This document shows, one piece after another, positions 11,405 through 45,910 of a stretch of DNA of 64,000 nt. A program made the translations under genes and the position numbers. The stretch comes from Casuarius casuarius (Eukaryota > Chordata > Aves > Casuariiformes > Casuariidae), in assembly GCA_003342895.1 (NCBI GenBank), contig PTFA01000160.1, positions 2,189,837 through 2,253,836 of the forward strand, written 5' to 3'. Within the stretch, counting starts at the first letter, position 1. Each line of letters begins with the position of its first letter. The notes beneath the pieces are model-generated. The model saw only the letters and a list, made by a program, of their open reading frames with translations. It made no database searches and had not been told where the DNA came from.

Positions 11405-11940
11405 AAGCCAGGCAAACATTTTATAAGGCAATTCCCTCCCCCCAACCCCAAGAGGAGTATTTATCCAATTAATCTGGAACAGGGAGAGGAAGAAAAACTC
11501 ACTGTATTCTAAAAATAAAAAAAAATGTCTAGAAATCTCACTGTAATACTGAAAGCTTCTTACATTAGTTTTCTTGCAAAATATCATCTCTTTACAATAC
11601 AGTATACATTTCCAAGGGATGGGGGACCATAAAAATATCCTCCGTCCCATAACTAATATTTTCTAATTGTGCATAGCTAGAAATATTGAAATCAAATATC
11701 ATTAGATACCACTGTAATATAATACTGGTTAAGAAGAGGGCAAGGCTGAAACAACTACACAAGGAGTTAGGTGGACTCACTGGCACAAGCCGTTCTATTC
11801 CTGTATTGGACCATTTGGAATTAGAACGAGAAAACAAAAACAAAAAACCCCCCACACGCTAAACGGAAGTCACGCCAGCATTGTAATACATGAGTTCAGC
11901 AGTATTGTGAGACCCATCAAAGCAGAAGGAGGTTTACTGG

Positions 11941-11946
11941 TTTATT
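11941..11946 (-). terminator. MSN: Possible alternative poly(A) signal
   Basis: AATAAA on the transcript strand, preceded by AAAT, about 2.3 kb after the stop codon. It could end a shorter 3' UTR isoform, but a hexamer in AT-rich sequence is weak evidence. Confidence 0.3.
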
Positions 11947-12480
11947 ATTTGAACATATATTCCAGGCACCGTATATCTTCTCATTAGGAAATTGTTAAAA
12001 CGTAGTAAGGGCTTACCCTCCCCCCCAGATGCACCAGTAGTTGCCATGGACAGAGCAGAAGTGCTGAGAACCAGCTTTGAAGCACCAGAACAGAAGTGTA
12101 ATGGTTGTTTGTTCCCCAGTAATGAGACTCATGTAGAGCTGGTGCCAATAACCCTTCAGTAAAGAAATATGCAAATCGGTTCTGACAGGTTTAACTGCAA
12201 TCTTTCACTGGTGACATTCAAAGCACTGGGGCGTGTGTTTTCGGCCAACCCAAGGCTCCCTGCGTCCGCTCGCCAAAGACGCGCTGCGTCCCGGGAGAGA
12301 AGGGGGCTCCCACGTGACTGCTGGACGCGCAGGAGGGGCGCGGAGCGACGCTCCCAGCAGAGGTCTGGTTGGTTGGCGTCGTGCGGATCTCCACACAGAC
12401 TTGTATTGCTTCCAAAAAAAGATACAGCACTGGTGAGGTTGTTGCTAGCAGCCCAAGGAATTCTTGGGGAAACACTGCAG

Positions 12481-12486
12481 TTTATT
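12481..12486 (-). terminator. MSN: Possible alternative poly(A) signal
   Basis: AATAAA on the transcript strand about 1.8 kb after the stop codon. Use would give a 3' UTR close in length to the human one. The support is the hexamer alone. Confidence 0.3.
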
Positions 12487-14283
12487 AACACTGACACGAA
12501 CATTTCTTTTTGGCACGCTCCCCTTTACCTTTCCCATAGCACAGGGAGCTGAAAGAGTCCTAGCATATTCAGATGTTTCCTTCTATCACCACTAACGGTG
12601 ATACCATAGAGACAAGACAGGCAGCCACAAAACTGAGAAAGCTGTAAGATTTAGGATCGTGCTAGGCAATTAGTTAAGTTATAGGCTAGCCTGATGACTT
12701 CCTGTAGGGACAGGCCAATCCAGGGAGGGCAAAGCGAAAGAGAACTCCATTTTAGATGGAATCCACTTGAAAGAGGCCTCTTCTAAAGTTGAAGATTTCC
12801 TTCTGTGAAGGATCAAGGCAAAATCCAATTCAGCCCTGAGCATACATGGCTGCTCCTTCCCCAGAAATGGAGGAAAGGATTCTGGGTAGCTACAGCACGG
12901 ACAGGAACAGATAGCTTGGAAGACAGGACGCCAAGGGCACTGGCAATTGTTACAACCAGCTCTCAGGACAAGTCTCCTCACAACCACCAGGGTCTATTTC
13001 TAACAGACAGAGCCCTCTGTTCTCAAAGCTGCAGAGGGGCAACACATCCTCCTGGGGAAGGAAAAACACCAGAGCCAGGGACCCAGCAGAATGCTAGGGA
13101 GGATTAAGGCAGCAGCTGGACAAATGCTTCGTGGTCCTCTCCCCTCGGATGCTGCTGGAAGCTGGGAAGACAGATTCAAACTTGTACGTTGCCCAGATAA
13201 AAAAGTAATTTTTGGTCCCCAGCTGCTCATCATTTTTTATGATTATATTTAGTTTAAGCAAAGACATCTGAGCTACAGCAGATCTATACGCAGTCATAAG
13301 GCACCAATGACTATGTGTTAAAAAGGCCTCTTCTGAACACCTGAAATCCCATTCCACAACCAGGAGTACACTGTTTTACAGCAAGGGAAAAACATAGCTA
13401 CAACAAGTTTTAGTTCTTTGCATTTCTGCCTATCCCTCTAAGCTTCCATTGGTGACCCCAAAATGGAAGGCAATGTTCTTTAGCTATTTCTGCTTCACTG
13501 GTTACATTCAAGTCAGACAAGTGACAGTAAACAAAGCAATTTACCCAGAGGAAAACATTTCTTCTGGAAAACAGGGAAGTTGATGGTCCAAAACACACTT
13601 CGGTGGAAATATTCCAAAGGCCTCCACATGATTAGGAAATTCAAAATTTCATCATTAAAAAAGAAAAGCTAACACCAGCAGGGTCATAGGAGATGTTATT
13701 AACACCACTATTTATCTAGTCTGCCTGCTTAAGTTTTAAGGTCAAAAGCTTTGGTCTTTTAGAAGAAAGTCTGTATTACACCACCAACCCCTATTCCCTA
13801 CCTCCAGCCTCCCCTTCTCAACTACATGAGTCAGACCCTGTATGAAGTCAGAAATTTAGACCCTGGCCATTAAGCTTAATATTGAAGTTTGTGCAAGTTA
13901 GTAGGAAGGCACGGTGTCAAACTGTAGCAGTTTACTCAAAGTAATTCAGTCAAAGTATCTGGTGGCCTCTTTACCCAGTGGGAGAGAGCAGCAACACAGC
14001 CATTTCAACAAGCAATACAGAACTAAATGCAGTGAGACTTTACCCAAAGCCAAGCAATTTCAAATTTGCCCCAATACAAGCTTGCTTTCCCCAGCCACTC
14101 CCAGGAAGATGCAGATGTTGGTTTTTCCTCCACTGCTGAACTGCAGCACTTGCCCAAAACTCTATAAATAAGACCATGGTCACTCTTCTGTAGTGGTTCC
14201 AGCGCAGCACGATTACGAGTGAGTGATGGGAGAGGATGGGAAAGAGGGGAGAAGAGTGAGGGGCAGCAGGTGCAGGGGAGAGT

Positions 14284-36909
<22,626 letters not shown>

Positions 36910-39714
36910 TTAAGAGTTTACTAGCAGAACATAAACCTTCCTGTTCTGTGGCATAAGAGTTTATTACATCTATTCCAACTAATATCGCTTCATGCGAGAC
37001 AGCCGGTTACAGCTTATGAAGTTAGCTGAGTGTAGAATATCCCAGCACTTTTCACTAAAGCAAAGATGTTCCAGACTTGGTACACACAACCAGATATCCA
37101 ACTTCTTCCACTCAAATATCAAAGAAGTCCTGGGAAGCATCAAGAACTAAGTGTGTTGCAGAAGGCCAGTGGATACAGAACAATACTGATCAAGTTTCCA
37201 GGGATTGTGCCTTATTTGCCCAAATATCCATGGTATGCTCAGAGGGCAGGATACAAAACAGACAGGATGCAAAGATGACCTTATGTGTTAAGGCAAAAAG
37301 AATGCATACAGAACCAACATATGCACTAATAAGTGCAGACACTTCACAGGGCAGCAGAAGAATCTCTAGATAGTGGTCTACCTCCTTCCAGAAGGACCTG
37401 GAGGTTAGAAGATCTCTGTAAACACTAAAGAAGTGTTTTAGGTGTAACTTACTATGCAGTCAAGATTTCATAACAATATTAGGCCTCTGACATAAAAAGC
37501 AAGGTAGATGCAAGATCATGAATTGTCTTTTAGAAGAAATGTTCTATGACTCACTATCTTGACAGTAAAATCTCATAAGCATGTTTTCACATGTAAAATG
37601 AAAGTGGGAAGGGAACAGCAGCAAGGCAGTTTGCAGTTTCATCTCGCAGAAGCGGGAAAAATACCTGTACATCTTAAGGACATACCAATAGTTTAACCAA
37701 CAAAGGCTCTTCCCCTCAAAGAAGGCTGTAAAACAGAACTGATTCTATTCACAATTCCTGAACATCACTGGAAAATTTTTTGTAGATTCTTAGGAATAGA
37801 CAGAAACACTCCTGCCTGAACATGGAGATGACTGCTAAGTTTTGACCAGGCTAATTTTAAGGCCCTCGGATACACCAAGTTGTTTGAGGATTCATTTCTA
37901 TTTGCATACCTATCAATTTAAAAAGGGAAAAAAATGCTCTACAGCTTATGTATACAAGCTGGAAATAGTTTTAGTACAAACTGTGTTCTAATGCTTTGCC
38001 ACCAAAGCAAAGTTTCAAAACAAAGTTATGCAGATGAGACTCCCAGTGCAGCAATCCCCAGCATACAGACACTACATTCATAGTTCTCTTCCTTGCCAAC
38101 AGCCAAATTAGCCTGCCTCACCAAATCCTGATTTATTTGTTCTTCAGTGCAATCAATCCTCTTATCCCTCCCTGCAAGCCTTCTCTTCCCTGGGTGCGGG
38201 GCAGGGAAGGCGTATGCTGTGGACAGTTTTACTAAAAATAACTCAAATTCAAATTTAGACTAGATTTTAACCACATGACACTAGAGACCTAAAAAGCAAG
38301 AGTAAGCAGAGAAATATTCAAGGAACCACCCAATACTGCTATGAAAGCAGCCAGTTCAGATTCCCTTATTTCTACTGACAGATTTCATACAGATTTCATC
38401 TATTTTACTAAGATATCGGAAGACTGCAAAGGACCTACAACCAAATTTGTTCATAAACAAGACTCAGCTAGTTAAGACTGAGTCGAGTGCAAAGAGACCA
38501 CTACACCCGAATATATTTCAAAGTTTCCCAGTAAGTCTACTGCAGCCTGGTACTAGACACACCACTCTTTGGTACTTGGTATCACCTGGTGATGAAGCTA
38601 GGGGTTTTCTTGTTCTGAGTTTAGCTACAAATCTAAGCATATTCTCTAAGAGGTTAAAGGTAGGCTTAGCACAGCAGAGCTGAAGTCAAAAAGAGCTGCA
38701 GTTCTGATTGTAGCAGGGAGGGATATTTAGACAATGCTGAAGCAAAGAGATGATAAACAAAGAGATGAGAAATAAGCTGGTTTTGAAACCCTCTGAACCT
38801 TCTGACACAATAAAGTAGAACTGAGAAACAACCATCCCACAGAAGTAGTAAGCAAAGAGCAAACAGCCTAAACTCACAAGCTATCAAGCTTTGTTTTAAA
38901 ACCAGCAGCTTCCAGTAGCATGCATTTGCCTCAGGATTTCTCTCTATACCTTCCCAGAATTAGCCTCTCCAGAGTCTGAATGTTGACAATTGGCTGATTT
39001 TACAGTGCTTTGGTGAACCAGGAATCTTAGTGCTTGCTAGAAGTGCTGAGGGCCCCCTTAACACAAAGCTTTGCTAATTATACTAGGAAGCTGACTCTTG
39101 CACAGGTAGCCAGTTTGCTGGCTTGCACGTCTGCCTTGCCTAGAACACACACCGGTGAGGGCAAAGGTGTCTGTAAGCCACTTACGAGTGTAAGAGGGGT
39201 GACACAAAGCAAGCCATTAAGCAACAGGTTGTTTTTTGATTGTTTATTTTAAAGTTTTTTTCACCTAAACCACTGTTACTGCATCAGTGACCAAAGAAGG
39301 AAGATAGTCATTTTGCTCCGCTGTTTAAGGAGAAAATCCAGTAACTACTGCTGGCTGAAAACATCTGCACAGGTGATTGAACGCTAAAGCATCTGAGCAT
39401 GGTGGAAGTGCCAGAAAACAGAACTGAAACATTTGTGGCCAGCTCTTTCCACCTTGGGCCTGAATAGCTTTTAAGCATCACTCCAAATCAGACCTTAAAA
39501 ATTAAAATGAAGCTGCTTCAATAAACAAGCATTCTTACAGAATACGTAATTCATGCAGAAATCTTACTGTAAGACTTGTATCTTTGTTGGGACATTAAAA
39601 CAAGCTCCCATGTTGGAACCAGCAAAATTCTTTCACTGTCACTCACTTCAGTGCACTTACGCTACCTGACCAGTTGTAGTCCTTCCATTAGTACATTCAG
39701 TAGCAAGAGATTTA

Positions 39715-40030
39715 CTTTTGTCGCTAGAAGCGGCCCTCTGCCGAGACGAGCAGCAACCTCAGGATCAGGAGCAGCAACGGAGTCTTGAACGGGGTCTGCG
39801 CTCGAGTTCAGGCCGCGCTGTTTCAGAGGCTCGCATGAGCTAAGATACCACAGGAAACACGCCTGTGCTTTACAGAGCCACACCCTGGTAACGTTAGCTT
39901 CCCCCGGCTGAACTGAACGAAGTTACAACAACACATTAAACAGAGCACTGATGTTAACTGTCACGGGACTGAGCGAGGGAAGGCACGTCCCGGGGTGCCT
40001 CGGCGACACTGTAACCGCGGGCTTTGCGGT
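39715..40030. promoter_or_regulatory. CpG-dense patch in intron 1
   Basis: CpG steps are frequent, for example around 39,720-39,840, within otherwise CpG-poor sequence. It may be an intronic enhancer or alternative promoter of MSN. No exon with a donor site is recognised. Confidence 0.35.
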
Positions 40031-43000
40031 AATTCCATACTGGGCTGGGAAGCAGGTTGCTGAAAGTTTGAGCTCTGTAAGCGTTATTGGTGCGGAAACA
40101 ACAGACAGTGAAAACTTTTTTCCCATATGCTGCTCAGCTGTTTTTTGAGCCAGTTGTTGTGGCTTGGCAAAGCGAAGTGACGATCCCACCGTTTCAGGTG
40201 GTGGGAGGCACTGCTCTCCGCTCCCGGTCAGCCGATAAGAGACGGGAAACAACACCTCAGAGCAGATGCAGCCTGACTGGGGTGTTTTGTTCCAGTTCAA
40301 GAGCGTAAGCACTGGTGCAGAAAATCCAGACTGGTTCTTCTAGCATGTAAAGAGGCTGAGAAACCAAGGAGCCAGGGAGCTTTGCTCCTGAAGATACCCA
40401 GGGACCACCTTACGCTGGGGAAAGTCCGTTTCACCGTGATGCCCATGTCCTGCCTGCAGCTCTCGGGGCAGCCTACACATCCAGACATCTGTGGATGCTT
40501 CTAACCTCTCCCTGGCAAAGTAACATGCAGTGCCTGGCACTTGCTCCGTTCTCCTGATTCACCTGAAACCTTACTTTTACCGAGGCCACCTTACTAAGGC
40601 ATTCCCAGCTGAGCACTACCCAGCGTGGAAGTTACACAAGAGACGTACAACAGATAAAGTGCTATACTGGGAGAGAACCATCATAATCCAGTCCCACCAT
40701 AACTTAGACTCTTCTGTGTTTTGTCCCTTCTGAGTTACCCTGCCAAAGTGCTTTTAAAACATGAATCTAATTCACCATCAGTGTTGATTCTAAGCAGGAA
40801 TAGCCTCAAGATTGATTAGCATTAATCTTTTGCACTTTGTATTTCTAAACCACCCAGATGAGGTCTTCCTAGGCTAAATACCCTAGCATTTATGAAGTAC
40901 TAGGCATAGGTTTGCCTCATCCCCATGAGAAACAGCTATAGTGTTTGTATCGGAGCTCTCTTCCCAGCTCAGAATAAAAACTTTTCTTCTAAGTAACAAC
41001 ACAGGAATGGTAAACCGCTAGTCCCGAGTCAAAGGCACTGCACCGTCCCTTTCGCTACAGGCACCGACTCTCCACCCCATAACAAGATGGAGGATGACTG
41101 AGAAACCTGATTATTTTCCCAGGGAAATACATCCAGACCAGTAAACTGGAACGCTCCAGAAAAAGCCAGGCAGACGTGGAGACAGGGCAAGCCTGCAGGA
41201 CAGCCACACCAATCCCCCAGTAACACCCTCATCTGGGGACAGGCACAGCCCTCGGTACGCTTACTGTTCGGTTTGCGAGCAGAATGAACTGACCCTCGAC
41301 GCAATAACCAGCCTGGACTGCCAAGCACACACGAGTCCTGCTCCGAGAGTCCAGACGGGGAAGGCACACACTTCTGATACAAACGATGGGAATAACAGTG
41401 AGGAAAAAGACATTACCCCCCCACTGACCAGATCACAAGGTCCACAGTGCCAGCACTGATCCCCACGTACACCGTACCCATTTTCTGAAATTGGCTCTTA
41501 GTAAACTTTTGTCTTAAACTCCCAACATTCAAGAAGTGCTGTTAGAGGACCTGCTAGATTTCATCACCAACAGATTTACCAAAAATACTATCCTAATGCA
41601 GTAAGTTAAACTGAAATTCTATTTAAAGCAACCCATTGAGCTCATTCATCTTGGCATTTATAGTGCAGTCAATACTGCATCCAAGTGTCCGCCACCCTTG
41701 AAATTCTGCTTAGCTCTTAACCTAGCAGAAGTTTTATCCTAGTAGCTAGCCTCTAAAGAGGCTTCATTTGTTTTTACATTATCATTTAATATAATATTTT
41801 GCATACAAACAGCTAACAGTATTGCATGAAGTGCTTCCAGGAGTCCACCTTGCATATTAGAAGAAAATTTAAATATTTCAACAGGGAACTTTACACTCGC
41901 CAAGCTAAAAAGTCCTCAGGAAAAAAATAAAATAAAAATAACTGATTCATTTCATAACATCACCTACAGGAAAGAGCCAGAAACCTTCCTCACCTCTATT
42001 TGAGGAATTGCCATTGTTTTACCAGTCAAAGCAGGGCTACGGATTGTCCCTAACACAGCACACTAAAAAGCTTCCTGCTGCCAAGGACAGCGTTGTGGCA
42101 AAGGCGAGACCTCCTGCACAGACAGAGCCTTCTGCATGGATTAGACATTGCCCCAGTGCCAAGAACTGCAGGCAGAGAAAGCTCCTTTGGATGTACAAAA
42201 GCCTTCACAAGCTGCAGGGCACCACCACCTCCTCCCGCAGCAGACAGCAGGAGATAGGCACCTGGTGCCACTGTTAAGCTTATTTGCAGCAGGTCTTTTA
42301 AGAAGTTTTAACCTTCCCCATATACCTTCCAGTCTTGCTTTTTGCCTCATTGCAATTCTCAAGAAGTTTTACTAGCAGCAATGGTTATCAGTTATTTTCC
42401 AGATCTTTGAATGAACCCTATTAAATAACCTGCTGTAACTACTTCCTAGGAGGACGGTTTGTAGCTGCATATGGAAGGACAAACAGGAAAGACTGATACC
42501 ATCACACTGAACAACAGCTATTACTGCTACTAGTACTCCAGTATGTTAAGCAGTGTAAGAGGCAGAACAGACAACTGTTTGTCATAAACTTTGAGACAGG
42601 AACAGTACCAGAAAGTTAATGTCAGAATATTAGGTAGAGTCAGCACAAGAGAGTATCACTTCTACAAAACCCTGACCCTGAGTTATTAAAACTTCTCTCC
42701 TCCCTGTACTTCCTGAATGCAAGGAGCCTATCATACATTGCTAGTCTGCAGGCTTCAAGCCTCAGATACTGTTTCCCAGGTTTATGCCACCAACCAGACA
42801 GCTGCCAGAGAAAATAGCATAAACTGCATTAGGGAAAAGCTATACTTCATCACTCATTTGACTGTCATGGAAAAGGAGCAAGTTTAATTGAAGAGAAACT
42901 CCAGGACATCCCTTCATCTTTATAGGCCCTATATGTTTCAGGGCACCTGTTCACCCAGCAGTTACTGCAGGTGAAGATACCAGACTAACACCACGCATCG

Positions 43001-43199
43001 GTATCAACAGTTCTAAGAAATACTGTAAACCCAGCTAAGTCACGTGAGGAACTGCAGATCTTATAAGGCACCCTCGTGATCTGAACATCTGCCCCGTTTT
43101 GACCTTCAGCAAGACTAACAACACGACGAGAATTGCTCCACTAACCCAGCTACAAACTCCCAAGCGTTTTCCAGAGGTCGGATGCTTCTCAGCACGGCA

Positions 43200-43760
43200 C
43201 TTCACCTTTAACTGAGCAGATGGGCTCACCTGGGCCCTGCCGCTGCGTTCGCCCAGCGCCCTGCCGGAAGGGCAGGAGCTGCGTGCCGACCCGGAGCACG
43301 CGGGGCCGCCTGCTCTGCCGGGGTCTAGAAGGAGCACCAGAGGCAAGGCCCCCCCGCAGCACCCGCAGTACTCACAGACATCTGGCTGCTTTCCGAGCGC
43401 CGGCGCTCCTCCGAAAACAGTCCCAGGCCTTCTGTGTGTCGGGTGAGGCTGGACTCGGGTCATATGAAAGTGCTTGCAATTTCTGAAGGGATTACTTTTA
43501 ATTAAACCAAGCCCCCTTCCAGCAGTCTTAAAGGGCCTTTTCATACCCCTAAGCTCATCGGGGAGCAGAACAGCAGCAGGCACACCCAGGCCACCAGCCC
43601 GACCCCCACACGCTGCAGCCCGAGGAGGGGATATTAACCCTCCAAACGGTGCCTGGAGCTTGGCAGCTCTTCCCAGCCCTCCCTCCATTCGGGGGCACAA
43701 CGCTCCTCATCCGACAGGCAGGGAGCCACACGGGCCGCGGAAGCTGTCCTGTTCCCACCC
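43200..43760. promoter_or_regulatory. CpG-dense patch in intron 1, 6.5 kb upstream of exon 2
   Basis: GC-rich and CpG-rich sequence with CCGGAG, CGCGGGGCCG and CCGAGCGCCGGCG steps. A 221-codon minus-strand frame covers it (43,035-43,700), but it begins at TTG and matches no family I know. It could be an alternative MSN promoter with a noncoding first exon. Confidence 0.4.
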
Positions 43761-45339
43761 CACTGTGCCATTCTGAACAAATTCGCCATAATATAATAAA
43801 GGAGGGGCTCGCCCACCTTTGAGGCACTCAGTATCAGAGAACCAGAAATACCACTTCTGTGCTACATAACATGCATTATAAAATCCCCCTTCCAGGCATT
43901 CATTGTCTTTGCTTTGCTAGCTCACTACAGCCTGTAACAGGAACTCACAAAAGCGTCTAATGTGTAGTCTGAAGACAAAGAACTGATGTTACATGAAAAA
44001 TTAGCTTTTTTGAACATACAGGTTGTAGTCATCGTCAACTGAAAAACTAAAAGGAAACACAAGCAAAGATCATTATCTGAAAGCTTTTTACCCTTTATAC
44101 AAGAAATCCTTAAGATTGTTGTAACAGAGGAAGTTTGTCCTTTCCCCACGCATCCCCTCTGCCTTCTTTGCACACGGGACACGACAGCATCTAAGCTGAT
44201 TTTGCAGAGGTTATGATCAGTTATTCAACTGGGGCTATTTTTAACTTCATTTCTGACAGACAATTTGGAATTGAAGGGTACCGTCAACAACATGCTAGTT
44301 ATAAATGTGTCCCAACTTTCTGCATCTGCTCTGTCTTAAGAGGTGACACAGGACAGTTAGCTGTAGATCAAGGACCACATTTCTGAAGATACTGAACTGC
44401 CTAGGGATCTTGCAGCTTACTGCCCTTCTTGCAGGTTACAGCACCTACGCACCCAGCCTCCACTTAGAGTTAGCCGAACATTACAAGTATCAGACTGCTC
44501 TACAGAACAAGAGGCACGTGGCTGTCATTGCAGCACGGAAAATGCCAACCGTAAGAGTCTTGGACTCGGCAAGAGACAGCAGGTCTGAGGCTTATAGTAG
44601 AGTCATCTACTGAAGGAAACTTGAGTTCATACCTATAAAATCAAATTTAAAGAAAACACCTGCAGAAGGAACCAGAGCACAGGACTAGTTACCTGATCTC
44701 AATTAATGGGCTCACCCAGGGTCTAGGACAAGCTAAGCAGACATCAACAGCAGCAGTCTGGAAGCACAGAAAGAAGCCCCACTTACGAGCTTCAGCAGCA
44801 AATACTTTTCTGCCCTGTTCCGTTATCCTCAGCACTGCCACCCTTGCAGAAGGCCAGGAGAGACTGCATGCCCGGTGTGCTGCAAAGCATGCGTCACCGG
44901 GCTCTAGCACAAAAGCACGAGGAGCCAGTAGCACCCGCCAGTTTCTACTGGAAAGTACCTATTGCTGCTGAGCGACCTAGAGACGAAACAGCAAGATGAT
45001 GCTCAGGCAAAGCGCTCCCCAGCTAAACTACAAATGTGATCCAACATGAGTGTATAACCACTGGTTTATGGGCAAAGCACTGTAGTCACATATGCAAAGT
45101 AGTGCTCTATCCTAGGTACACCATGCATATTAGTAGGTCCACTTACAAAAGTACTCTCTTCAATCTAAATCGACAGGTAGACAGGGCTGAGCACTGCACC
45201 TTCAATGAGAGGCACACTAAGGTCAGTTTGAACTGAAATTAAGAAAAGCAGATCACTCTGTGGCAACACGACTGTTGTTCACCCTACTTGCTCCTGTAGG
45301 ATAAACTGAAGGGAAGCTGGGAGAAGGCACCACCATTCG

Positions 45340-45910
45340 CATCTCCGAAGGACACAAGCACCGATAACGCCGGTGTCCCCTGAAGCCGGTAACAGCGCAG
45401 CGAGCTGCGCTCCGTTCCAGTACACGCTGCCCCGAGGTGCAGCCGCTGCAGCCCCCCCCCAGCTTCACTACACTGCCGTGTGCCCACCGGCACGAGCGCT
45501 AACGAGACAGGCCAGGGAGGCGATCCGGCTAAACAGGGCCGGATTTTGGCTTGCGTGGCTGTGCTCCTTCCCTGGTCCAGAGGCAGACCACCGCGGAGCC
45601 GCCCCTTAGCAAAGTCACGTCGCAGCTGCGTCCCTCACCCTCCCCTGGCTACTCGAGTCCTGAGCGAGGCAAGACGCCCATGTGGGAAGCAAGCTGCAGC
45701 TTTCACACAGCTTCTGAAGAACCGAACGGTTGAGAACAGCAGGGCTAAAAAGCTGCCACAGGAAGTGAGCCACAGTTACTGCCTTCGAGACTGAGAAAGC
45801 TCACAGCTTTGAAGAGCCTCCCTGCAGAAACTGAACTGAGAAAGGGCGGAGGAGGGAGCCGGAGGAAGCCAGACGTGCCTGCGACACGAGCGCGCGTCTG
45901 ACCTTTTATC
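45340..45910. promoter_or_regulatory. CpG-dense patch in intron 1 with an Sp1-like site
   Basis: CpG-rich sequence from about 45,350 to 45,660, then a second part at 45,840-45,900 with GGGCGG and GAGCGCGCG. It is separated from the 43 kb patch by ordinary sequence. Candidate regulatory element only. Confidence 0.35.

Larger units (their letters stand above)
11135..14283 (-). other. MSN: MSN 3' untranslated region
   Basis: This stretch runs from the stop codon to the inferred cleavage site about 18 nt past the AATAAA at 11,153-11,158. At about 3.1 kb it is longer than the roughly 2 kb I recall for human MSN. It has no long ORF on the sense strand, is AT-rich towards the distal end, and holds a U- and G-rich tract in the mRNA at 11,365-11,404. 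Two further AATAAA hexamers (minus strand, 12,481-12,486 and 11,941-11,946) could give shorter forms. The boundary is inferred from sequence only. Confidence 0.75.

Noticed and set aside
41641..41660. Possible first coding exon of MSN (plus-strand CATCTTGGCAT).
   Set aside because: On the minus strand it reads ATG CCA AGA, so M-P-R rather than M-P-K-T, and no donor GT follows in frame.
43035..43700. Minus-strand frame of 221 codons with a hydrophobic segment (AILVVLLVLL).
   Set aside because: Begins at TTG, covers a CpG-rich patch, and the hydrophobic run comes from a short stretch of T-rich codons. No membrane-protein family is recognised.
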